Below, in pieces: positions 1 to 7,619 of a stretch of DNA of 43,292 nucleotides (positions within the stretch are counted from its first letter, which is position 1; every line of letters begins with the position of its first letter). The notes beneath the pieces were generated by a model. It saw only the letters and a list, made by a program, of their open reading frames with translations, searched no databases and had not been told where the DNA came from. The position numbers and the translations under genes were made by a program. This DNA is from Candidatus Sumerlaeota bacterium. Its GTDB lineage: Bacteria > Sumerlaeota > Sumerlaeia > JADFCW01. The stretch spans positions 1 to 43,292 of the forward strand of contig JADFCW010000012.1 of NCBI GenBank assembly GCA_017161705.1, written 5' to 3'.

Positions 1-444
1 CAAGGGCGCCCGTGGAAGATCGAACACGACGGGACGGTGGCAGTCTCGAAGGCTGCGGAAAGCGTGCGCGTTCGCTATCCCGCCAAACTCGATGCCAAGG
101 AACACCGCTATGCGAAGCCCTATTGCAGCCTGGCGGGCGAATGCACCGAGCTGGGGCCGACGGGACTGGTTTTTTCGGCCAATAACTTCCAGCGCGAGTA
201 CTTCGAGGGCATGAGTACGGACTACCGAATCGCCACCATCCAGTTTACCGAAGGCGCATATAGGTTGCCGCCGATTTTGCGCGGCTCGATCGTTCAAATT
301 ACGTTCAGCGAAGCGACTCTTCCCAAATGCGACATTCGGGTTGCATTTCAAAATCTTACGGAGGAAGAGCAGAACCAGATCAATGCCCATATCGAGAGTG
401 TGCGGGGGCGAACGACCCAGTGGTCGGTTTCGCCGGAGTCCTGA
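1..444 (+). CDS. PilZ-like domain protein, C-terminal part (5' end outside window)
   Basis: The reading frame is open from the first base of the window, so the real start lies upstream; the GTG at 37 is probably internal. About 147 residues are visible. The segment RVRYPAKL followed about 25 residues later by CTELGPTGLVFSA resembles the PilZ pattern (basic RxxxR-like stretch, then a D/NxSxxG-like turn), the family that binds cyclic di-GMP or serves as a degenerate adaptor. The canonical RxxxR and D-x-S-x-x-G residues are not clearly intact, so c-di-GMP binding is doubtful. No signal peptide or membrane segment is visible in this part. It ends 43 bases before the next gene on the same strand. 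The PilZ assignment is a weak pattern match; it could be another small beta-barrel protein. Confidence 0.45.
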   Translation, partial: QGRPWKIEHDGTVAVSKAAESVRVRYPAKLDAKEHRYAKPYCSLAGECTELGPTGLVFSANNFQREYFEGMSTDYRIATIQFTEGAYRLPPILRGSIVQITFSEATLPKCDIRVAFQNLTEEEQNQINAHIESVRGRTTQWSVSPES

Positions 445-487
445 AACCATTGCTCGACCCAAAAGAAAATAAAGGAGAAAGCGTGCG

Positions 488-2140
488 ATGAATGTAAAAG
501 GGATAATGCGGGGCGTTTTTATGGCTGTCGGGGTAGCCGCTGCCGGCTGGCCTGCGGAGTCTTCCGTGCCGATTTGGACGCGGTTCGAGGCTGCCTTTCA
601 AAGCGAACGAACGTATGAGAACCCGCTGCAGGAGATAGAACTGCGCGTGCGATTTACCGCGCCGTCCGGGAGGGAAAGGACCGTCCTGGCTTTCTGGGAT
701 GGGGGACAGACGTGGCGTGTTCGGTTTTCGCCCGACGAAGTCGGTCAGTGGAAATACGCTACGGAGATGGGGGCAAATTCCGACAAAGGGCTGTCGGGCA
801 AAAGCGGCTCGTTCGCCTGCGTCGAGTATAAGGGCAAGAATCCCCTGTACACGCACGGCGCTGTTCGCCTGGCTCCCAACCGCCTGTATCTGATGCATGC
901 CGACAGCGCGCCGTTTTTTTGGCTGGCCGATACCGCGTGGAACGGCGCGCTGAAGGCCAGCGAGACCGACTGGAGCACCTTTCTCGACGATCGCGTCGCC
1001 AAGCGCTTCACCGCCGTGCAGTTTGTGGTTCTTCCGTGGCGCGCTGCTTTCACCGACCGGGAGGGGCAGGTGGGATTCACGGGCAAGGAAAAAGTGGCGG
1101 TGAATCCCAGGTTTTTCCAGCGGATGGACCGCTACTTCGATCTGGTCAACGAGAAGGGGCTGGTGGCCCTGCCGGTGCTGCTGTGGGCGATCAAAGGCGA
1201 CATCAATCCCGGCTGGTCGCTGCCTGAAGATCAAGCCGCTTTGCTGGTGCGCTACATGGTGGCGCGCTATGGCGCCCACCATGTGATCTGGATATTGGCC
1301 GGCGACGGGAGTTATACGAGCGCCGAGGCGGCCAAGCGATGGTTGGCGATCGGCCGCGAAGGCTTGAAGTATAATCCGGGCTGCTTGACCACGATGCATC
1401 CCGGCGGAATGCAGTGGCCGTGGGATCAGTTCCGCGACGCCGCCTGGCTGGACATTCTGACCTATCAGAGCGGGCACGGCAACAGCGATGCCTCGCGCAA
1501 GTGGAACTGCGTCGGGCCGCCAGCGACCCGGTGGCGCGACGAACCCCACCGTCCCGTGATCAATGCCGAGCCGAACTATGAGGGCCATTATTCCTATCAG
1601 GACCGAAAGCCCTTTACCGACTATCACGTCCGGCGCGCCGCCTATTGGAGCCTTCTGGCGACGCCGACGGCCGGTCTGACCTATGGCGCGCACGGTATTT
1701 GGTCGTGGGAGGAAACCCCCGCCGAGCCTTTGGGCCACAAAGGCACGGGCGAGGCGCGGCCCTGGCGCGAAGCGATGGCTTTTCCCGGCAGCGCGCAGTT
1801 GAAGTACATGCGCGACCTGTTCGACCGCCTTCCGTGGTGGCAACTGCGGCCGGCGGATGAAATCATCCTCGACCGTCCCGACGATCCCGGCTTCCTTCGC
1901 TACGTCAAGGCGGCCAGGACCGATTCCGGCGAGTGGGCCGTGGCATATTTGCCTGATAACGAAAGCGTGACCGTGGATGCGAAAGTGTTCGGAGGCCCGA
2001 TCGAAGCGCTGTGGTTCAATCCCAAGGACGGGAAATATTCGCGCACGATCAAAGTGCCCGCCGCTCAGGAACGCGCCGTGCTGAAGGCTCCAGCCAAGGG
2101 CGACTGGGTGTTGATTCTCCACAGACAAAAGAGCAAATAG
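488..2140 (+). CDS. Secreted DUF5060/DUF4038 apiosidase-like glycoside hydrolase
   Basis: This is a 550-residue protein whose ATG is preceded by a GGAG box about 10 bases upstream. Residues 1 to about 25 form a signal peptide (basic start, hydrophobic run, WPA cleavage-like site), so it is probably exported. The N-terminal part (about 27-120) looks like a DUF5060 beta-sandwich: WTRFEAAF, then FWDGGQTWRVRFSPDEVGQW. The middle (about 125-450) matches the DUF4038/GH140-like TIM barrel, with FFWLADTAWNG at the start, VIWILAGDGSY in the core and VINAEPNYEG carrying a probable catalytic Glu. The last 90 residues resemble the putative collagen-binding domain common at the end of this family (WAVAYLPDN, ALWFNPKDGKY). 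Members act on plant or algal polysaccharide side chains; the substrate cannot be read from sequence. A long open frame on the opposite strand is a high-GC shadow. Confidence 0.85.
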   Translation: MNVKGIMRGVFMAVGVAAAGWPAESSVPIWTRFEAAFQSERTYENPLQEIELRVRFTAPSGRERTVLAFWDGGQTWRVRFSPDEVGQWKYATEMGANSDKGLSGKSGSFACVEYKGKNPLYTHGAVRLAPNRLYLMHADSAPFFWLADTAWNGALKASETDWSTFLDDRVAKRFTAVQFVVLPWRAAFTDREGQVGFTGKEKVAVNPRFFQRMDRYFDLVNEKGLVALPVLLWAIKGDINPGWSLPEDQAALLVRYMVARYGAHHVIWILAGDGSYTSAEAAKRWLAIGREGLKYNPGCLTTMHPGGMQWPWDQFRDAAWLDILTYQSGHGNSDASRKWNCVGPPATRWRDEPHRPVINAEPNYEGHYSYQDRKPFTDYHVRRAAYWSLLATPTAGLTYGAHGIWSWEETPAEPLGHKGTGEARPWREAMAFPGSAQLKYMRDLFDRLPWWQLRPADEIILDRPDDPGFLRYVKAARTDSGEWAVAYLPDNESVTVDAKVFGGPIEALWFNPKDGKYSRTIKVPAAQERAVLKAPAKGDWVLILHRQKSK

Positions 2141-2175
2141 CGCGAGCTGTTTCCAAGCGGGGGAACGCTAAGTTT

Positions 2176-2227
2176 GTAGTTCACACTTTAGTGTGCCGTA
2201 GGTGGTTCGTACTTCAGTGTGCAGAAT
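2176..2227. repeat. Tandem pair of imperfect palindromes
   Basis: The gap between the glycosidase and the glycosyltransferase holds two copies, about 26 bases apart, of a short palindromic unit. The first contains CACACTTTAGTGTG (6-bp arms, 2-base loop) at about 2182-2195; the second reads GGTTCGTACTTCAGTGTGC. Both share the pattern G-T-A/G-G-T-T-C, then A-C-T-T-T/C-A-G-T-G-T-G-C. No poly-T run follows, so they are unlikely to be rho-independent terminators. They look like members of a short palindromic intergenic repeat family, unrelated to the GCGGCAGC family elsewhere in the window. Confidence 0.5.
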
Positions 2228-2316
2228 TCCCGTCAAACCGGCAGTCTGAAGGTTGTACCACGTGCCTGGGGAATCGCTCCACAATACCCTTCGCCGTTCG
2301 GTTATCCCGCAGCCTC

Positions 2317-3426
2317 ATGAAGATTCTTCACACCAACTTTCTGCGCGGCTGGGGCGGACAGTCCAACCGCATCCTGCACGTTTGTCGAGGTCTGGCGGCG
2401 CGCGGCCACGAGGTGTGGATTGCCGCGCCCGCCGAAAGCGAGCTGGTGCGGCGGGCACGGGAGGCCAATCTTGCCGTCGAGACGTCGCTGACGTTTCGCC
2501 GCGGCTGGACTCCGCTGCCGTTCCTGCGCGACGTGGCGGCGATGCGGCGGGTGCTCGCCCGCCGGCAGTTTGACATCATTCACACGCACGGTTCCCTCGA
2601 TTCATGGGCGGTGGCCTTTGCGCATCGCCCGCGGCGCATTCCCGTCATTCGCACCAAGCACAACATTTTTCCTATCGCCGACCATTTTGCCAACCGGTGG
2701 ATTTGGGGGCAGGTCTTCGACCGCATTGTCTGTATTTCGCAGGCGATTTTTGACTACTGCGCCGCCAAGCCGTATATTCGGCGCGACCGCCTGGCGTTGA
2801 TCCACAGCGCCATTGACCTCGATCGCTACAGCCGGCCGTTGCCGGAGGGCGTGGCCGAGTGGCGGACGCAGTGGTCCGACCGCAGGCCAGTTGTTGTGAT
2901 TGTGGGGCGGTTGCGGGAGGAAAAAGGGCATGCGGTTTTGTTCGAAGCGATGGGCCATTTGCGGCAAAAATATCCGAAGATTTTGCTCGTGGCGGCCGGC
3001 GACGGTTCGTTGCGCGAGGCGCTCGAGCGACAGGCCGCCGAACGCGACCTTGGCGCGCATGTACGGTTTCTGGGGTTTCGCACCGACGTGCCCGAGATTC
3101 TTGCCGCCGCGGATCTGTTCGTCATGCCGTCGCTGTCCGAAGGTCTTGGAACGGCCGCCATCGAGGCGTGCGCCGCGGGCAAGCCGATTGTCGCCAGCCG
3201 GGTCGGCGGGGTTTGCGATGTCATCCGCGACGGGGAAACGGGCCGTCTGGTGCCGCCGGGCGACGCGGCGGCTTTGGCGCAGGCGATGGACGTCATGCTT
3301 TCCGACCGTACGGCCGCCGAACGCATGGGTCAGGCCGCTCGGCAGTTTGCCCGGGCAACCTTCACGCTCGATGCGCTCGTGAAGAAAAACATCGCTCTCT
3401 ATCGGGAAGTCCTTTCCGGCCTGTAG
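2317..3426 (+). CDS. Glycosyltransferase family 4 (GT-B fold)
   Basis: A 369-residue protein, starting at the ATG that opens MKILHTNFLRGWGGQSNRIL. The frame stays open upstream, but similarity to the family begins here, with the N-terminal Rossmann strand and glycine-rich acceptor-side loop. The C-terminal half carries the nucleotide-sugar donor site: VVIVGRLREEKGH, then VRFLGFRTDVPEILAAADLFVMPSLSEGLGTAAIEA. The last segment contains the retaining GT4 E-x7-E motif. It has no membrane segment and is probably cytoplasmic or peripheral, transferring a sugar onto a lipid-linked or surface glycan. It stands alone between a secreted hydrolase and glnD, so the acceptor pathway cannot be inferred. 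Length is typical of the family. No strong ribosome-binding site is visible. Confidence 0.88.
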   Translation: MKILHTNFLRGWGGQSNRILHVCRGLAARGHEVWIAAPAESELVRRAREANLAVETSLTFRRGWTPLPFLRDVAAMRRVLARRQFDIIHTHGSLDSWAVAFAHRPRRIPVIRTKHNIFPIADHFANRWIWGQVFDRIVCISQAIFDYCAAKPYIRRDRLALIHSAIDLDRYSRPLPEGVAEWRTQWSDRRPVVVIVGRLREEKGHAVLFEAMGHLRQKYPKILLVAAGDGSLREALERQAAERDLGAHVRFLGFRTDVPEILAAADLFVMPSLSEGLGTAAIEACAAGKPIVASRVGGVCDVIRDGETGRLVPPGDAAALAQAMDVMLSDRTAAERMGQAARQFARATFTLDALVKKNIALYREVLSGL

Positions 3427-3575
3427 CACGGGGTAGTTCTTTCGCTCCTTATTCTATTCGGACCTTCGGAGGATCGGGTAGCAGGCCGACCGTATTGCTT
3501 CGAGCGGAATAAGCCGTGAAATCTGCAAACTCTGCGGGGGGTCATAAAACTGGCTTCTCCATACAGGCTCCCCAG

Positions 3576-3604
3576 TTTCTTCCGCTGGCATTTTCTGCTA
3601 TACA
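3576..3604 (+). promoter_or_regulatory. Possible sigma-70-type promoter of glnD
   Basis: The -10-like TATACA at 3599-3604 is preceded by TGC, giving an extended -10. TTTCTT at 3576-3581 sits 17 bases upstream as a poor -35. The pair ends about 45 bases before the glnD start. Only the -10 is persuasive, and the promoter consensus of this organism is unknown. Confidence 0.25.
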
Positions 3605-3649
3605 TCACGCGGCCGGGCTGTTCAAAATCGCGGGCAGTGAGGAGGGTGC

Positions 3650-6343
3650 ATGATGACGCCCCTGTCGAAAAACTCCTGGCGGCCGGCAGACATCCATCAG
3701 CCCTTGCTTTCGGCTGCCGTGGCCGGCGATTTGGTCGCGCGCGCTTCGACGCAGATCGAGCTGGCACGCAGCGAGGCGCGGCTTCATGCGGCCGAGTCGG
3801 GTTTGGAACTCGCGCGGCGCTATACGCTCGCGATTGACGAGACGGTGCTGTTTCTCTGGAACTCCGTGGCCAGGCACGCCACGGCGGTGCGCAATCCGTT
3901 CGAGCGAGTCGCGCTGGTCGCGCAGGGCGGCTACGGCCGCGCCGAACTCAACCTGTATTCGGACATAGACTTGCTGGCCATTTTGCCCGCGGATTTGCAG
4001 GAGGACGAAGAGCGCGCGATCCGCCAGCTGTTTCACCTGCTCTGGGATCTGCATCTGGACCTGGGCCACTCGACCAAGACCATCGCCGAATGTCTCGACA
4101 CCCTGGGCACGGACATTGACTCGGCCACCGCCCTGATCGAGTCGCGATTTCTGGCCGGCGATCAGGGCGTCTATAATACGATGCGGGAGAAATTCGAGCA
4201 GCGGCTGCGGCGCAACCAGCAGCGGTGGTTCCTCGAATTTCGGCGGCGCGACTGGGATGAACGGCACGAGCACTATGGCGCGTCGGTCTATCTGCTCGAA
4301 CCCAACGTCAAACAGGGCGAGGGCGGATTGCGCGATGTGCATACGTTGCGGTGGCTGGAGTTTCTGTTTTATGGAACGACTACGCTGGAAGGCCTGGAAA
4401 GCCACGGGTTGATCAGCGGGGAGGAGCGGCAGGCGCTGCTTCGCGGAATGGATTTCATTTTGCGGGTGCGCAACCAGCTGCATCTGCTCGAAGGGCGCAA
4501 ATGCGACCTGTTGAGTTTCGACAAGCAGCCGAAAATTGCCGCCGCGTTGGGCTACAAGGCCGACGGCGATCTGCTGCCCGAAGAAGTGTTTATGCGCGAC
4601 TACTATATCGCCGCGCGGGAGGTTTTTCGCATTGCCGACCGCGTGGTCAGCGAACTGACCGAGCCGAAGCGGCGCGGTTCGTTCTTGCAGCGCGAGCGCG
4701 CACTGGACGACCATCTGCGCTGCATCCAAAACGAGCTCGATATTGCGGGGGACGCGCAGGGGTATTTTGCCGCCGACCCATGCCGGCTGATCGGGGTGTT
4801 TGCCGCCGCGCAGGCCAACAACTGCCGTCTGAGCGATGCGGCCAAACGGCATGTCGAGCAGGCGATTGGACAGGGGCTGGGCCGGAATCTCCCGGACTTG
4901 CCGCAGGCGCGCGAGGCATTCTTCCGCATTTTGCGCGCGCCGTCGGGCGTGGCGGCCGCTTTGCGCGAAATGCACGAAAGCGGCGTGCTGGGGGTTTTCC
5001 TTCCGGAGTTCCGGCGCATCTTCTGCATGGTTCGCGCGGATTCCTATCATAAATACACGGTGGACGAACATCTCTTGCGGGCGGTCGAGGCGGCCGAGCG
5101 GCTGCGCGGCGGCGACCCTGCCGCCCCCGAAATCCTTCGCCGCGACGCACAGCGCGTCCGCCGCTGGGATATCCTTTATCTGGCCATTTTGCTCCACGAT
5201 ATCGGCAAGGGCGAGGGCCACGGCCATGTGTTGCGCGGCGGTCAGATTGCCCAACGCATTGCGGCGCGGCTGAACCTGCCGCCCGACGAAGCGCACGAGG
5301 TCCGCCAACTGATTTTGGATCATCTCAAACTGATTCACGTGGCGCTGCGGCGCGATCTCGAAGACGCGAAACTCATCGAGCGGGTGGCGCGCGATATCGG
5401 CGATCCCGACCATCTGCTCCATCTCTATATTCTGACCTATTGCGATCTGCGCGCCGTCAGTCCCGACAGCTGGTCGGAATGGAAATCGGCGCTGCTGACC
5501 GAGCTGTACGACAAGACGGCGGCGGTGTTGAGCGGCCGGCCGCCGTCGGGGCCGGGGGCCGTCGAAGGCCGCGATCAGCTGCTTTCGGCTGTCCGCGGCC
5601 ATCTGACCATGCCCGAAGAGGAACACAGCATCCCGTTGAGCGACTATCTGGCCGAGTTGCCGGAGCGTTATGTGGCAACGACGCCGCCGGGGCAAATTGC
5701 CCACCACTATGAAATGTTCGAGGCGCTCGACGAAGAAAACCGCATTGTGTGGGAATTGCGGCATCCGCCGGGGGTGAATTATTCGGAGATTACTGTTGTG
5801 GCGTATGACCGGCCGGGGGTGTTCAGCGTGTTATGCGGCGCTTTTGCGTCGAAGCGGATCAATATCCTGGGAGCGCAAGTGTTCTCGACCCGTGGCGGAG
5901 GCGTCATAGACCGTTTCCAGGTGCAGGACAGCCGCGGGCAGGCGCTGCCGGAAGGGTTTGTGCTCGAGCGGCTTCGCAATGACGTCAACCGGATTTTCTG
6001 CGGCCGCAAGACCGTCGAGGAGTTGTTCGCCCGCACGGTGCGCGAGACGCCGCCGCGGCGCGAAGAACTCCAGCGCATCGCTCCGCCGTCAGTGATCGTG
6101 GACAACGACGGTTCCGACCGCTCGACCATCATCGAGGTGAAAGGCTACGACCGTCTTGGCTTGCTCTATGACATCACGAAGGTTTTTATGAAGTACCACC
6201 TCGACATCGAGCTGGCGATGATTACGACGGAAGCCTACCGCATTGTGGACGTGTTTTATGTGACCGATGCGGACAACAACAAGATAGACGATCCCGCGGT
6301 GATCGAGCGGCTGAAGGCGGAATTGCTCGCCGTGATCGCGTGA
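3650..6343 (+). CDS. glnD: Bifunctional [protein-PII] uridylyltransferase / uridylyl-removing enzyme
   Basis: An 897-residue protein that senses glutamine and adds or removes UMP on the PII signal protein, thereby controlling glutamine synthetase and nitrogen assimilation. Domains in order: the nucleotidyltransferase, with GGYGRAELNLYSDIDLL at about 93-109 (two metal-binding Asp at 106 and 108); the GlnD linker; the HD hydrolase domain, from DEHLL near residue 466 and LLHDIGKG near 512; and two C-terminal ACT domains, starting near 713 (VVAYDRPGVF) and 826 (VKGYDRLGLL). All catalytic motifs look intact and the length is normal for the family. The start at 3650 follows a GAGGAGGG box; a second ATG lies directly after it. 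No glnB, glnK or amtB is nearby. It converges on the GHMP kinase, 43 bases away. Confidence 0.96.
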   Translation: MMTPLSKNSWRPADIHQPLLSAAVAGDLVARASTQIELARSEARLHAAESGLELARRYTLAIDETVLFLWNSVARHATAVRNPFERVALVAQGGYGRAELNLYSDIDLLAILPADLQEDEERAIRQLFHLLWDLHLDLGHSTKTIAECLDTLGTDIDSATALIESRFLAGDQGVYNTMREKFEQRLRRNQQRWFLEFRRRDWDERHEHYGASVYLLEPNVKQGEGGLRDVHTLRWLEFLFYGTTTLEGLESHGLISGEERQALLRGMDFILRVRNQLHLLEGRKCDLLSFDKQPKIAAALGYKADGDLLPEEVFMRDYYIAAREVFRIADRVVSELTEPKRRGSFLQRERALDDHLRCIQNELDIAGDAQGYFAADPCRLIGVFAAAQANNCRLSDAAKRHVEQAIGQGLGRNLPDLPQAREAFFRILRAPSGVAAALREMHESGVLGVFLPEFRRIFCMVRADSYHKYTVDEHLLRAVEAAERLRGGDPAAPEILRRDAQRVRRWDILYLAILLHDIGKGEGHGHVLRGGQIAQRIAARLNLPPDEAHEVRQLILDHLKLIHVALRRDLEDAKLIERVARDIGDPDHLLHLYILTYCDLRAVSPDSWSEWKSALLTELYDKTAAVLSGRPPSGPGAVEGRDQLLSAVRGHLTMPEEEHSIPLSDYLAELPERYVATTPPGQIAHHYEMFEALDEENRIVWELRHPPGVNYSEITVVAYDRPGVFSVLCGAFASKRINILGAQVFSTRGGGVIDRFQVQDSRGQALPEGFVLERLRNDVNRIFCGRKTVEELFARTVRETPPRREELQRIAPPSVIVDNDGSDRSTIIEVKGYDRLGLLYDITKVFMKYHLDIELAMITTEAYRIVDVFYVTDADNNKIDDPAVIERLKAELLAVIA

Positions 6344-6386
6344 GGCAATTGCACATTTCCGACGAACCGGCGGGCCGCGCGGAGTC

Positions 6387-7388
6387 TCAGCCTGCCACCC
6401 ATGCGCGCGCGGGATAAGGGTTGATGCGGCAGGGCAGCACGCGGAAGCCTTCCTGCAGGAGAGCGCGCTCGACTTCGAATTTGCGGCCGGGTTTGCACAG
6501 CAGCAGGATGCTGCCGCCGCCGCCGGCGCCGTTGATCATCGCTCCGATCATGCCGTTGCGCCGCGCCACGTCTTCGATCATCTCGAAGTTGTCGGTGGTG
6601 ATTTCGGGATGCAGGTCTTTTTGGGCGCGGTTGTTGATGTTCATCACCTCGGCCAGCGCGTCCAAATCGCCCTGGAGAAGCGCCTTCTTCGCCTCGGCGG
6701 CGGTGGTGCGCAAGGTGTCGAGCGCTTGCTGGGTCTTGCTGCCTTTTTTCTTCAGTCCCGCGATGACCTTCAGATGCACGTCACTGGAGAGATGGCGCGC
6801 GCCTTCGTAGACCAGCACCCAGCGGTTTTCCAGTGCCATGCGAACAGTCTCCGGCAGATCAATGTGCGAAATGTAGGCGTTGGGATACTCGTACATCTCG
6901 ATGTAGTTGATGCCGCCGTTGGCCGCCGCGATCTGGTCCTGAATGCCGCTCTGGATTTTCAGCTCGCGTGTTTCGAGACTGTGCGCCAGGCGCGCCACCT
7001 CGTGAGCCACCAGCGGCTCGCCGCAGAGGACGCTGAGGCCTTTGATCATGGCGACGGAAACGGCGGCCGAGCTGCCGGTTCCGCAGCCGGCGGGGACATC
7101 GGCGGAAATCCAGACATCGAGGCCTTGTTTAATCTTCATGACCTTCAGCGCGGCGATCAGCAGGGCGTGTTGGTGTTGATATGTTGCTTTTTCGAGGTCG
7201 GGAATCTCGACCACCTCGCCGAAGTTCTGTGCATGGATAGTGATTCCCGGCCGCCGGCGCGTCTGGATGGTCACGCGGGCAAACAGGTCCACGGCAAAAT
7301 TCACGACGGCCCCGCGCTTGGCAAACCACGTATCGGCCCAGCCGCCGAAATCCCCTACGCGGTTGCTGGCTATCGCTTCAATGATCAT
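6387..7388 (-). CDS. GHMP-family sugar kinase (HddA/fucokinase-like)
   Basis: A 333-residue kinase. The start at 7388 (MIIEAIASNRVGDFGGWADT) follows a GGAGGGG box about 10 bases upstream. The open frame extends further upstream without similarity. GHMP motif 1 is the N-terminal NRVGDFGGWADT. Motif 2, the ATP-binding loop, reads PAGCGTGSSAA near 100-110. Motif 3 reads INGAGGGGSILLL near the C terminus. The general layout resembles D-glycero-D-manno-heptose-7-phosphate kinase and the kinase half of bacterial fucokinase/GDP-fucose enzymes. It probably phosphorylates a free sugar or heptose phosphate for envelope glycan precursors, but the exact substrate cannot be assigned. It lies 231 bases downstream of pbpC on the same strand. 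No sugar-nucleotide pyrophosphorylase or isomerase gene is adjacent, which is unusual for heptose pathway kinases. Confidence 0.82.
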   Translation of the reverse strand: MIIEAIASNRVGDFGGWADTWFAKRGAVVNFAVDLFARVTIQTRRRPGITIHAQNFGEVVEIPDLEKATYQHQHALLIAALKVMKIKQGLDVWISADVPAGCGTGSSAAVSVAMIKGLSVLCGEPLVAHEVARLAHSLETRELKIQSGIQDQIAAANGGINYIEMYEYPNAYISHIDLPETVRMALENRWVLVYEGARHLSSDVHLKVIAGLKKKGSKTQQALDTLRTTAAEAKKALLQGDLDALAEVMNINNRAQKDLHPEITTDNFEMIEDVARRNGMIGAMINGAGGGGSILLLCKPGRKFEVERALLQEGFRVLPCRINPYPARAWVAG

Positions 7389-7619
7389 GGTCTTCGGCCC
7401 CTCCGGAGCGATGTTGAACAGGATACATGGAAAACCCCCACAGCGCAAATGGACATAAACGGCCCCGGAGCCGAAGGCAAGGGAATACTGCCGCACGTGT
7501 GCGAGCGGACGATGCGTGCAGAGTCACCGCTGAAAGCAGTCCGGTCAAAGACGGGCGATGCTTCCGGGACGGGTCTTGCCAATGCGGGCAATGGCTTAAA
7601 GACCCAAGGATCAAAAACC

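Noticed and set aside
380-2128. 582-codon open frame on the minus strand opposite the glycosidase
   Set aside because: Arg/Pro/Gln-rich translation with no domain. The plus strand has a clear signal peptide and DUF5060/DUF4038 motifs.
3605-5764. 719-codon minus-strand open frame opposite glnD
   Set aside because: A GC-rich shadow frame; glnD motifs on the plus strand are unambiguous.
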